Shown here: positions 1 to 7,888 of the stretch, in pieces | Position numbering within the stretch: the first letter of the stretch is position 1 | Layout: each line of letters starts with the position of its first letter | Assembly: GCA_015494485.1 (NCBI GenBank) | Contig: WGBF01000425.1 | Span: 1-12,585, forward strand | Direction: 5' to 3' | Length of the DNA: 12,585 bases | Source of the DNA: a bacterium | GTDB lineage: Bacteria > Calditrichota > Calditrichia > RBG-13-44-9 > J042 | Program-made: the position numbers and the translations under genes | Notes under the pieces: generated by a model | The model's database searches: none | What the model saw: only the letters and a program-made list of their open reading frames with translations | Told to the model about the DNA's origin: nothing

Positions 1-441
1 CTTCCGGTACCGCTGGCCCGGAAAGCCAAAAAACGCCTCTGCTCTGAACCCATCATCTGGGAGGATACGTCCGATAAACTGGAAGCATTCCGTGCAGAGT
101 TGGCCAAACATGGACTGCAAATCATAAAAGGGGGCCGCTTTTTCCACGTGCTGGGGACTCAGGCCAGTAAAGGAAAGGCTGTGACCATTATCCAACAGTA
201 TTTTCAGCAGGCGGGGGGAAGATGGGCCAGCATTGGTGTGGGGGACAGCCCCAATGACCTCCCCATGCTGAAAGCGGTGGATATTCCGGTGGTAGTGCAA
301 CGACCAGACGGACGGTATTTGCAACCGTTGCCGGAGCATGCGGTTCGGGCAGAGGGCATTGGTCCGGTGGGGTGGAATCGTGCCATTCTTGCGCTAATTC
401 AACGCTGGAAAACCCTTCAAAATCGAAATGAAAAGGAGTGA
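1..441 (+). CDS. Mannosyl-3-phosphoglycerate phosphatase-like HAD hydrolase (3' part)
   Basis: The reading frame is open from the first base of the window, so the gene starts upstream; 146 codons are visible. HAD-superfamily phosphatases of this type dephosphorylate mannosyl-3-phosphoglycerate to the compatible solute mannosylglycerate in the cytoplasm. The visible part holds the cap region (GGRFFHVLG), the motif III lysine context (ASKGKAV) and motif IV GDSPNDLPML, whose two Asp (visible residues 82 and 86) bind Mg2+. The wording around motif IV and the following VDIPVVVQRPDGRY resembles the MpgP/YedP group more than the sugar or sucrose phosphatases. The nucleophile motif DxDGT lies outside the window. 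A TTG at 100 is not the start, because coding continues upstream of it. The next gene begins 4 nt after the stop, so the two are probably cotranscribed. The substrate is inferred from family resemblance; a glucosyl-3-phosphoglycerate phosphatase is the main alternative. Confidence 0.82.
   Translation, partial: LPVPLARKAKKRLCSEPIIWEDTSDKLEAFRAELAKHGLQIIKGGRFFHVLGTQASKGKAVTIIQQYFQQAGGRWASIGVGDSPNDLPMLKAVDIPVVVQRPDGRYLQPLPEHAVRAEGIGPVGWNRAILALIQRWKTLQNRNEKE
431..438 (+). promoter_or_regulatory. Ribosome binding site deciding the sppA-like start
   Basis: AAAAGGAG lies 7 nt before the ATG at 446. An in-frame ATG at 428 would place this sequence inside the coding region and add six charged residues before the signal peptide. 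The start at 446 is therefore preferred. Confidence 0.75.
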
Positions 442-445
442 TTCC

Positions 446-2893
446 ATGGGAAAATTACGCGTTGCCAGTATATTGATATTTCTTGCCCTGCTTTCTTCCG
501 CCGGGTCGCAAACAAGCTTTCCGTCGTATTACCAGAGGACCTCCTGGCTGGGAACACCGCCGGTTCTTTTAACCTACGGCATGCTGGGGTACGGCAATCC
601 TGCCATGGCCCGTTTTGCTGACAACGAAATGATGGGCTTCTGGCAGCAATCCTTCCTTTCCACCACAAACGGAACCCGGTCGCTCCAGAACTGGCTGCTG
701 ATCAGTGCCTTTCAGGGAATTTTATTTTCCATGGAACACCATCCTCTTGGAAATGGCGCGGCGTACCGCAGTTACCAGCTGGGTATCGGTGGCGGCAGTA
801 ACCGCCTGAGTTACGGCATTAGTTATCAGTGGTTTACTGGCACCACCGCTTTCCGACCGGTAACCCGTTTTGGTATTTTGTACCGTCCCGGGAACTATCT
901 TTCCCTTGGGTTACAGGGAACCTGGAGTCCCTCTTCCGGTGAACAGGAAGCGGTGGTGGAAGGGGGTATTCGTCCCTTTGGTTCGCCGCTGCTCACCCTG
1001 GGCGGGGACGTGCAAATAACCCGCGCCCCCGGGACATCCGGCATTTCCACCCAATACAGCGTTTCTGCCATGCTGCAACCCGTTTCGGGCATTTCCCTCT
1101 GGGGGCGTTATTTCCCGGAAAATGACAAAACTTTCTTTGTCGGTATGACCCTGGACGGTGGATTTTCTTCCATTCTGGGACACCTGTCCGGCGCCTCCGG
1201 AACGCCCACGGATGAACTCACACGCACTGTGGGTATTCGGTTTGGCTCCTACACACAACCTTCCCTGGACCAGTTAATTTTAAAAGGGAAAGCCTACACC
1301 GCCCTCCATCTGAAAGGCACAGTCCCATATTTAAATTACCAATGGTACCCCAAAAGCAAATCGCCGCGGTTTTTGAAAATATTGCAAACCATTCGTTCCG
1401 CTGCCGCGGATCAGCGCATTCAACTGATTGCCCTGAATCTTTCCGGAACGGTTATTTCACCGGAACTGGGGTGGGAAATTCGCCGGGAACTGGAACAGTT
1501 TAAAACCAGTGGGAAAAAGGTATTGGTGTACATCGACAATGCTTCCCTCTCTCTGTACCATCTGGCTTCCGTTGCGGATTACCTGCTCATGGACCCCGAA
1601 GGCCAGATTGAAATGATGGGGCTGGCATTGAGCCGCACCTATTTCAAACACACCCTGGAAAAGTTGGGGCTGGGGTTTGAGGAACACCGCTTCTTCAAAT
1701 ACAAATCGGCACTGGAAAGTTATGCCCGGGATCGCATGTCCGATGCAGACCGGGAACAGTTGCAGGCTTACCTGGACGACTGGTATGCCCTGATTCGTTC
1801 CGACGTCAGTAGGGGCCGGGATTTATCTCCGGCACAATTTGACGCCATTGTAAATGACAAAGCGCTGGTACTGGCCCGGGAAGCCCAAACCCTGGGGCTG
1901 GTGGATACGCTGGTGCGTTGGTCTGCTGTGGATGAATGGGTGAAGCAGCACGTGGATGACGGATTGCAGTATTTACCCGCTTCCATGGTGGAAGATGTGG
2001 CCGCCAGCCCGCGCGGCTGGGAAACCCGACCAGTTATCGCCGTTGTGTACGGGCTGGGAATCTGTGCTATGGATGAAGGCATCCGCGCCCGGTATCTGGA
2101 ACAGGTCTTCCTGAAGTTGCGGAACCGACCGGATGTTAAAGCCGTGGTCTTTCGGGTGGATTCCCCCGGCGGTGACCCCATGGCTTCCGATGTGGTGGCG
2201 GCAGCTATTGCCAGATGCCGGGAGAAAAAGCCGGTGATAATCAGCCAGGGGCAGGTGGCCGGCTCCGGCGGATATTGGATTTCCATGAACGGCACCAAAA
2301 TCGTCGCCGGCCCCAACACGGTAACCGGCTCCATTGGGGTTATTGGGGGATGGTTATGGGATAAGGGCTTCGCCGGCCGGCTGGGAATGAGCTCTGACCA
2401 TGTACAGGTGGGCAGGCATGCTGATCTGCTGACCGGCGTGCGGTTGCCGGTATTGGGGATTCAAATTCCCACCCGCAATTTAACCGAAGCGGAAAAAGCG
2501 CGACTGAAATCAGTGTATTTCAGCATATACGATACGTTTGTCGCCAAAGTGTCCAAAGGCCGCAGCATTCCCGAAAAGCGGGTGCGGGAAATTGCCGAAG
2601 GCCGTATTTACTCCGGTGTGGACGGCAAAGCCGTGCAGTTGGTTGACGAAATTGGTACATTAATGGACGCCATTGATCTGGCAAAAGAAATGGCGGGGAT
2701 TTCCAGCCGCCAGCCGGTAAAAATTGTGGAATTTCCGGCGCATATGGGAACGTTCAAATTGCCTTCTTTCTCACTAAATATCCGGAGTCAGGTAACAACA
2801 GATCCCACCCTGCGCCTGATTTCCTTTTTAGCCCGTTTCAATGGGAAACCTTTGCCGCTCCTGTTGCCGGGATATTATCCTGCTGCGCAATGA
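446..2893 (+). CDS. sppA: SppA-family (S49) signal peptide peptidase with an N-terminal barrel-like extension
   Basis: This 815-residue protein starts with a signal peptide (hydrophobic residues 6-20). Residues about 25-275 alternate polar and aromatic/hydrophobic residues with Gly turns (for example GIGGGSNRLSYGISYQWF), as in outer-membrane beta-barrels. Two tandem S49 peptidase domains follow, about 283-520 and 525-790. In the long (67K, protease IV) form of SppA, a Lys from the first domain and a Ser from the second make the Ser/Lys dyad. Both are here: K420 in KYKSALESY, equivalent to E. coli K209 in KYKSAVEPF, and S607 in GSGGYWIS. The TGSIGVIGG motif and the C-terminal GRIYSGVDGKAVQLVDEIG also fit. 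SppA degrades remnant signal peptides and membrane-associated proteins. The roughly 250-residue extension is absent from E. coli SppA and would put the peptidase in the periplasm, tethered to the outer membrane. It follows the phosphatase gene by 4 nt and ends at a terminator. The peptidase assignment is firm; the barrel is inferred from residue pattern. Confidence 0.88.
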   Translation: MGKLRVASILIFLALLSSAGSQTSFPSYYQRTSWLGTPPVLLTYGMLGYGNPAMARFADNEMMGFWQQSFLSTTNGTRSLQNWLLISAFQGILFSMEHHPLGNGAAYRSYQLGIGGGSNRLSYGISYQWFTGTTAFRPVTRFGILYRPGNYLSLGLQGTWSPSSGEQEAVVEGGIRPFGSPLLTLGGDVQITRAPGTSGISTQYSVSAMLQPVSGISLWGRYFPENDKTFFVGMTLDGGFSSILGHLSGASGTPTDELTRTVGIRFGSYTQPSLDQLILKGKAYTALHLKGTVPYLNYQWYPKSKSPRFLKILQTIRSAAADQRIQLIALNLSGTVISPELGWEIRRELEQFKTSGKKVLVYIDNASLSLYHLASVADYLLMDPEGQIEMMGLALSRTYFKHTLEKLGLGFEEHRFFKYKSALESYARDRMSDADREQLQAYLDDWYALIRSDVSRGRDLSPAQFDAIVNDKALVLAREAQTLGLVDTLVRWSAVDEWVKQHVDDGLQYLPASMVEDVAASPRGWETRPVIAVVYGLGICAMDEGIRARYLEQVFLKLRNRPDVKAVVFRVDSPGGDPMASDVVAAAIARCREKKPVIISQGQVAGSGGYWISMNGTKIVAGPNTVTGSIGVIGGWLWDKGFAGRLGMSSDHVQVGRHADLLTGVRLPVLGIQIPTRNLTEAEKARLKSVYFSIYDTFVAKVSKGRSIPEKRVREIAEGRIYSGVDGKAVQLVDEIGTLMDAIDLAKEMAGISSRQPVKIVEFPAHMGTFKLPSFSLNIRSQVTTDPTLRLISFLARFNGKPLPLLLPGYYPAAQ

Positions 2894-2910
2894 CGTCGCA
2901 TTACGAATAC

Positions 2911-2946
2911 CGGCTGTCCCTCGGAATGGACAGCCGCTGTTTTTTG
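2911..2946 (+). terminator. Intrinsic terminator after the sppA-like gene
   Basis: A perfect 9-bp stem (CGGCTGTCC at 2911-2919 with GGACAGCCG at 2928-2936) closes an 8-nt loop and is followed by CTGTTTTTT. The T-tract is only on the + strand side, so it ends the phosphatase/sppA transcript. It does not obviously stop the convergent respiratory operon, for which I see no clear intrinsic terminator. Confidence 0.88.
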
Positions 2947-2983
2947 GATGGTTCATCGGAAAAGGAAGAAAAATTGCTGCAAA

Positions 2984-5104
2984 TTAGTACCAGCGGAACC
3001 CGTTCACACGGTCAAACAACACCACATGGCGCCGGTGATTGGTTTCAATAAGCACTTCCTTTTCACTGACGTACTGCCAGGTGTCGGGTTCCGGGCTATC
3101 CCCAATAGCTACCCGAATCCGATGCCGACCGGGGGTAAGGGGGATGGTTTCCATGGCCAGGCTAATGCCATCATGAAACAGGCCACCGGGTTTGTAGGCT
3201 TTACGAATTACTTCCCGACCATCAATCCAGACCCGTAACCGAACCGGTACGCGCACCCGTTCCAGCGTTGCCGCTCCCCGCATGTGGGGTAGCAGCTTTT
3301 CGTCCTTTTGCGACGTTGCCTTTTGCTGTTCTACCAACTGTCCCGGATGTTTAAAGGAGACCACAATTTCCGGCTGCGGATCGCGTGCAGCAATTAAAGG
3401 AGCATCCGAAGGAAATACCGTTAGTAGGGCAAGTGCCATAAGCACCGCCGCAGCCAGGCTCCACCGCCGCCACTGTGGCGTTTGGTTTTGAGCAGGTAAT
3501 TGCGCGTTTTCCGTCATTAAGCGGGCAATACGTTGTAATTCTTTTCGCTCCGTCCGATCCAGGCGGACATGCCACACCGGCACACCTTCCACCTTTTCCT
3601 TCCGAAATGCCGGCTTCCGCTCACCCGCCAGGCGTTTTGCGGTCCATTCTACCCCTTTGCGGCAATACGGATCCGCATCACAACTTACCACCAACACACC
3701 GACCGCGCCCTTCCGGATTGCCCGTTCAATAAGCAAGGGATGAACCCAACCGGCACACGGCACAGGAACTATTCGGAATCCCGGCATGGAAGGGCTTTCT
3801 CCTGTGGCATTCAGCGTGAGTGTTCCACCCGCAGATTCGGCACACATAAACGCAATCCGGACTGAATGGCCATTGCCACGGGGAATATCGGTTAAAAGAG
3901 CATCTAACCATTTCCGCATTTGCAGCGGTTCCAGAAGGGGATACTCCACTCCCGCCGGATCGCAGGATCCCACACAAATTCCACACCCCACGCAGCGAAC
4001 CGGATCGATAACTGCGTAACTTTCGCTACGGCCTCTTCCTTCCAGGCGGGGCATCATGGTAATGGCATTGTAGGGACAATCCTGGTAACACTGGGTACAA
4101 CCGTTGCACCGGCTTTCCAACACCCGGGCCGTCTGAGAACGCCGCTTTACCAATACCCAGGGCACAAGGGTAATTCCGGTAATTCCCACCAGGGTAAGCA
4201 CCCACAAGGTGCCTCCCTTCAGATGTTCCGTAATGACCAGCGGTAGCAAATAAAACCAGTCAATGGTAAGTTCCCCGGGGATTGTTAACATATCGGCTTT
4301 AGCGGCAGACGTAGCGGGATAAATAACGGAAATAACCGTCAGGGAAATGAAGATAACAGCCGACATTCGGCGGGTGGTAAAAAAGACGGATTGATTCAGC
4401 CGCATGATGTGAATCCACAGTGCAATCCCCAAACCCAGGGGAATGAGCATGTGGAGAAAAAATACCAGAAAGAACAGAAGAGAATTGACACTTTCGTTGG
4501 TCAGAAAAGACCGGCTTAGGGGATCAGCAAAAAACGGCAGGACATCCAGCATTTTTGCCGATGCCCGGGCCACCAACTGCGCCCGCTGATCCCAGACCAA
4601 CCAGTACCCTAACCATCCGTCCAGCCAGACCAGAACAGCCAAAACCACTCCGGAAACCCATGCCAACCAGCGGGGACCACTAAATTTTCCTGCCACCAGC
4701 ACCTGCAGTCCATGCAGGAGTAAAAACAACATCATTCCGTCCGAACTGTAGCGATGCAACGAACGCAGGAATTGTCCAAATACCGATCCCTGTTTCAGGG
4801 CTTCCAGAGATTCGTATGCGTGATGAATACTGGGACTGTACCAGAACAGCAACAAAATACCTGAGACCAACGAAATAACAAAAAGGGTATTCGCAACAGC
4901 GCCCATCTGGGCAAACGGATTCAATTCCGCGGATATCCCCGGTTTTATCCACTGATTCAGGCGAATAAACCCCTCATTCAAAACATCCAGCAAGTGCTCT
5001 CCGCGAAGTCGCGGTCTGGAGCGTACATCCATTACTTTCTGAAATGGCAATTCCCGTTCTGAGATTTTGGTTTTCTGATTGTCAATTTCCGTTACCGGTT
5101 CCAT
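2984..5104 (-). CDS. Cytochrome b / 2x[4Fe-4S] ferredoxin / FlpD-MvhD-like fusion protein
   Basis: This 706-residue membrane protein reads as a quinol dehydrogenase. Residues about 40-320 are cytochrome b-like, with two heme pairs each spaced 14 residues (H117/H131 and H218/H232). GYWLVWDQ matches the Qo-side GYVLPWGQ of cytochrome b, and IDWFYLLPL (281-289) stands where bc complexes have PEWY. Two [4Fe-4S] motifs follow: C333, C336, C339, C343P and C371, C374, C377, C381. Residues about 414-500 resemble the FlpD/MvhD domain (hydrogenase/heterodisulfide reductase delta subunit), with C421, VPC450, SC475 and C481 and the phrase RKGAVGVLVV. A further helix at 547-565 would export a beta-rich C-terminal domain (about 575-706) that has no heme motif. 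The FeS and FlpD parts should face the cytoplasm. It is the last gene of the operon, 18 nt after the SCO gene. No Rieske gene is nearby. Its role as quinol-side partner of the heme-copper enzyme is inferred from the operon. Confidence 0.85.
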   Translation of the reverse strand: MEPVTEIDNQKTKISERELPFQKVMDVRSRPRLRGEHLLDVLNEGFIRLNQWIKPGISAELNPFAQMGAVANTLFVISLVSGILLLFWYSPSIHHAYESLEALKQGSVFGQFLRSLHRYSSDGMMLFLLLHGLQVLVAGKFSGPRWLAWVSGVVLAVLVWLDGWLGYWLVWDQRAQLVARASAKMLDVLPFFADPLSRSFLTNESVNSLLFFLVFFLHMLIPLGLGIALWIHIMRLNQSVFFTTRRMSAVIFISLTVISVIYPATSAAKADMLTIPGELTIDWFYLLPLVITEHLKGGTLWVLTLVGITGITLVPWVLVKRRSQTARVLESRCNGCTQCYQDCPYNAITMMPRLEGRGRSESYAVIDPVRCVGCGICVGSCDPAGVEYPLLEPLQMRKWLDALLTDIPRGNGHSVRIAFMCAESAGGTLTLNATGESPSMPGFRIVPVPCAGWVHPLLIERAIRKGAVGVLVVSCDADPYCRKGVEWTAKRLAGERKPAFRKEKVEGVPVWHVRLDRTERKELQRIARLMTENAQLPAQNQTPQWRRWSLAAAVLMALALLTVFPSDAPLIAARDPQPEIVVSFKHPGQLVEQQKATSQKDEKLLPHMRGAATLERVRVPVRLRVWIDGREVIRKAYKPGGLFHDGISLAMETIPLTPGRHRIRVAIGDSPEPDTWQYVSEKEVLIETNHRRHVVLFDRVNGFRWY

Positions 5105-5122
5105 GCTTCACCCGTAATGCAA

Positions 5123-6055
5123 TTATCCTTCGATTTCCCGAATTAAGATCTGGATGGCGGTGGTTAGCCATTCCTCCTGTTGCTTTCCCAGGGTAAAACG
5201 GTACGCCACTTTACCGGCTTTATCCACCAGGATAAACAGATTGGCATGCGAAATCTCCCCGGTCTGGGGATCCCGCTGGCGGGAAATGTTAAACCGATCC
5301 AATGCTTCGTTTACAATTGAGGGCTCTCCGGTAAGAAAATGAATGAAGGATTCGGTAAAATTATGATTTTCCGCCAGAGTCTGCAAAATTTGAGGCGAAT
5401 CATTTTCGGGGTCCAGCGAAATGAACAGGGCTTTGAAATGGTTTTTATCTGAAGGGGTTAGTTTTTGAAATACCCGGGCTGCTTGCTCCAGGATTAGCGG
5501 GCATGTGTGCCCACACCCCGCATAAACCGCCGATACCAAAACCACCTGCCCTTTAAAGTCCGAAAGGCGAACGGTTTGCCCGCGATGATCCAGAAGCTCA
5601 AAGTCCGGTGCGCGGAATTCGGTGCGTAATTTTTCCGCCGGAAAGGGCAAGGTTTCCGTATTGGCCCGGGAATCCGACGGAAAAATCCAGGAAAATACCA
5701 CCGCCGCAAAAATTACCACCATAAACCCGCTTCCCACATAAGGAATGAGTATCCGTTTATTGAATTGGAACACCTGCACCAATTGCCTCCACCACACCGC
5801 CAAAATTACAATGCTAATTAAAATGGGCTGGAGCAGAAACATTACCACATAGCTCCATTGCATGGTTCCCGTAGCCGGGTCATATTGAAAACACCACACT
5901 TTAAAATCGGCAGCAAACGATGCAAACGGGCCGGAATTCGTAGGCAATAGGATGACAACAATTAGCAACACGGTAAAAAAGAACAGGACAGACAACATCA
6001 ACACAGCAAAACGCCAGCTAACAATAAAGTCCTGAATACGATTGTATACACCCAT
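5123..6055 (-). CDS. SCO1/SenC-family copper protein with a three-helix N-terminal membrane domain
   Basis: This 310-residue protein has three transmembrane segments (about 15-37, 67-89 and 104-125) followed by an exported thioredoxin-like SCO domain (about 140-310). SCO/SenC proteins deliver copper to, or keep reduced, the CuA site of heme-copper enzymes. Their copper ligands are all visible: CGHTC (C-x3-C) in VYAGCGHTCPLIL, and the distal His in GEISHANLFILVDKAG. Ordinary SCO proteins have one anchor helix and about 200 residues. Here an extra region of about 130 residues contains a distinctive ADFKVWCFQYDPATG segment between helices 1 and 2, facing the exterior. It lies in the operon between subunit I and the cytochrome b fusion. 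The likely client is the CuA subunit encoded upstream. The N-terminal part may be a fused small subunit of the enzyme; I do not recognise it securely. Confidence 0.87.
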   Translation of the reverse strand: MGVYNRIQDFIVSWRFAVLMLSVLFFFTVLLIVVILLPTNSGPFASFAADFKVWCFQYDPATGTMQWSYVVMFLLQPILISIVILAVWWRQLVQVFQFNKRILIPYVGSGFMVVIFAAVVFSWIFPSDSRANTETLPFPAEKLRTEFRAPDFELLDHRGQTVRLSDFKGQVVLVSAVYAGCGHTCPLILEQAARVFQKLTPSDKNHFKALFISLDPENDSPQILQTLAENHNFTESFIHFLTGEPSIVNEALDRFNISRQRDPQTGEISHANLFILVDKAGKVAYRFTLGKQQEEWLTTAIQILIREIEG

Positions 6056-6093
6056 GTTAACCCCATTCGTTAATTAAGTAGCTGAATAAATAG

Positions 6094-6125
6094 CGGGGCT
6101 TCCCCGTACATAACGGCAAAGCCCC
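6094..6125 (-). other. Hairpin-forming sequence in the 99-bp gap of the respiratory operon
   Basis: In the gap 6056-6154, GGGGCTT (6095-6101) and AAGCCCC (6119-6125) are inverted repeats. A smaller alternative hairpin CGGGG-CTT-CCCCG occupies 6094-6106, so the two structures compete. On the operon transcript no good U-tract follows (GCTATTTATT), so a full terminator is unlikely. A processing or stability element, or partial attenuation, would fit, since this is the only large gap in the operon. Confidence 0.4.
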
Positions 6126-6154
6126 ATGGCCTTCATCCCTGACCAATGTTTTAG

Positions 6155-7876
6155 TTAACGGACCCACCACACATCCGCCAATGCCTTCCAGTTGGCGAAA
6201 TAATACACCATAAACGAAATTAACAGAACAAAAACCAGCACCACCGTTCCGGGTACTTTATGGGCAATCTGTTCGAATTTTTCATCTTTCTTCCTGGAGA
6301 AAATTTCCATACTCAGTTTAAATTTTTCGGCTGGCTGCCATCCATGAAACGGCTGACCGGCAATGGATTTACCAAAGAACACGGCCAATACGGTTAATAC
6401 AATAAAGATGAGGGCGCCGGTAAACGCCAGAATTCCGCCTATCCCCAGCACACCTAAGAAGAAATGCGCCGCCGCATCAAACCCGGCGGAAAGGGGAGCA
6501 CCGGTAAAATTGACATCCCAGTGACGTCGGGGCACACCATAGGAACCGGCGAAAGACATTCCCAGCGATAACAGCACAACACCCGAAGCAAAAATGTACG
6601 GCTGAACCCGTGCCCATTTTTTGAAATAAAAATCACGCTGGAAAATTAGCGGCACCACGTAATAGGTTAATCCCATGAAAGCCAAGGTTGTACCCCCAAC
6701 AACTGTGGCGTGAAAATGTCCGGGGATGCGCAACGTATTGTGAGCGATAATATTAATTTGTTCGGTTCCCAGGGTAACGCCGGTAATGCCACCGATAAAA
6801 CCAAAGATAACAATGGACAGAAAAATTGAAGCAAAACCGGGATCACCCCACGGTGCAGAGGTTAACCAGTTAAAGATACCCCGGGTAAATCCCTTCAGTC
6901 GTTGAGCTACTTCGATGGAAGCCGGTACTGTAAACCCGTGAATCATTGAGGCCAACACAGCCAGGTACATGGCATAGGATGTATTCCAGATTTTCCAGGA
7001 GGCGTTCAAGCCCGGATCCACCAGCAGGTGATGGGCCGAAGCCAGATTAATAAACAGGATGTAAAACACAAAAGCCGCCCGACATACCGTTTCATTCAGG
7101 GGTTTGGCGCCGGTGGTCAACGTTGCCATGAAGTACCACACCGCAACCATGGCCGCCACATTAATTTGCTGGGAAGGATGCCCCAGTCCCCACCATACCA
7201 GCCGGTACCAGCCCGCATCGATGTGTTCCACCAACCCTAATGACCACAAAAAGCTGGGAATCATTACCGTTGCCCCGTGTAACAGGGTGACCACCGCAAT
7301 AATGGCAGCCGCCAGCGCCCCGTAAGCAACCAGGGGCATGGAGCCTTCGTAGGTTTTGTCCCGGCGGGCAATGTAGACCGTGGCAAAAAAATTAAAGACC
7401 GCAATCAACGTACCTACCGCAAAGAAAATAATCCCCAGATAAAACAACGGATGGGCTTTTAATGGCGGATAGGACGTCATTAACACATCGCCTTTGCCAA
7501 TTAGCACAATATAATCCACCATTAATGCACCCACGACCATCAGAACGTAGGCTACCCACGCTACTTTCCGGGAAAACAAGCGGCTGTTCAATAGGCTGGT
7601 GCCGGCAAAGTACAAAATGGCTATTTCAAAAGAGATAATCCAGAAAATTAGCATATTCAACCCATGCAACGTTAATACCCGGTAAAACCACATAGCTGGT
7701 AACAGATGTACCGCAGACCACCGGGTAAGCGCGATAAGCAGTGCCGCAATGGCACCGATCAGAAAAAACACCACCGCTGCCACGGCATGCGCCTTAATAA
7801 AAAATTGTGCATCCAGACATACCGGCAGTCCGGTGGTGTTGCACGTGCGGTATCGCCCTTCTAAAAAGTTACCCAT
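6155..7876 (-). CDS. ba3-like (B-family) heme-copper reductase catalytic subunit I lacking the active-site Tyr
   Basis: This 573-residue polytopic protein (about 12-14 helices) is homologous to subunit I of Thermus ba3 oxidase. All six histidines are present: H71 (LTLHG) and H389 for the low-spin heme, H387 for the high-spin heme (HNTLRIPGHFH), and H233, H282 and H283 for CuB. The CuB helix reads GHPSQQIN, where ba3 has GHPIVYFW, so the Tyr cross-linked to His is Gln237. Position -6 to the HH pair, where cbb3 oxidases carry their Tyr, is Ile276. Y248 and S310 match K-channel residues of ba3, but the ba3 Thr312 position is H313. Missing Tyr at both known places argues against normal O2 reduction and for NO reduction or another reaction. 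It follows the CuA subunit by 12 nt with a strong AGGAG-type site (7877-7890). Family membership is certain; NO reductase function is inference. Confidence 0.9.
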   Translation of the reverse strand: MGNFLEGRYRTCNTTGLPVCLDAQFFIKAHAVAAVVFFLIGAIAALLIALTRWSAVHLLPAMWFYRVLTLHGLNMLIFWIISFEIAILYFAGTSLLNSRLFSRKVAWVAYVLMVVGALMVDYIVLIGKGDVLMTSYPPLKAHPLFYLGIIFFAVGTLIAVFNFFATVYIARRDKTYEGSMPLVAYGALAAAIIAVVTLLHGATVMIPSFLWSLGLVEHIDAGWYRLVWWGLGHPSQQINVAAMVAVWYFMATLTTGAKPLNETVCRAAFVFYILFINLASAHHLLVDPGLNASWKIWNTSYAMYLAVLASMIHGFTVPASIEVAQRLKGFTRGIFNWLTSAPWGDPGFASIFLSIVIFGFIGGITGVTLGTEQINIIAHNTLRIPGHFHATVVGGTTLAFMGLTYYVVPLIFQRDFYFKKWARVQPYIFASGVVLLSLGMSFAGSYGVPRRHWDVNFTGAPLSAGFDAAAHFFLGVLGIGGILAFTGALIFIVLTVLAVFFGKSIAGQPFHGWQPAEKFKLSMEIFSRKKDEKFEQIAHKVPGTVVLVFVLLISFMVYYFANWKALADVWWVR

Positions 7877-7888
7877 AGTTTTCCTCTC

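Noticed and set aside
1768..2334. 188-codon antisense frame opposite the sppA-like gene
   Set aside because: Low-complexity Ser/Thr/Arg-rich composition with no domain, lying fully opposite a conserved protease.
7141..7180. Calling the subunit I gene a standard cytochrome c oxidase
   Set aside because: The family fits, but the Tyr needed for O2 cleavage is absent at both known positions, so a plain oxidase label would overstate the evidence.
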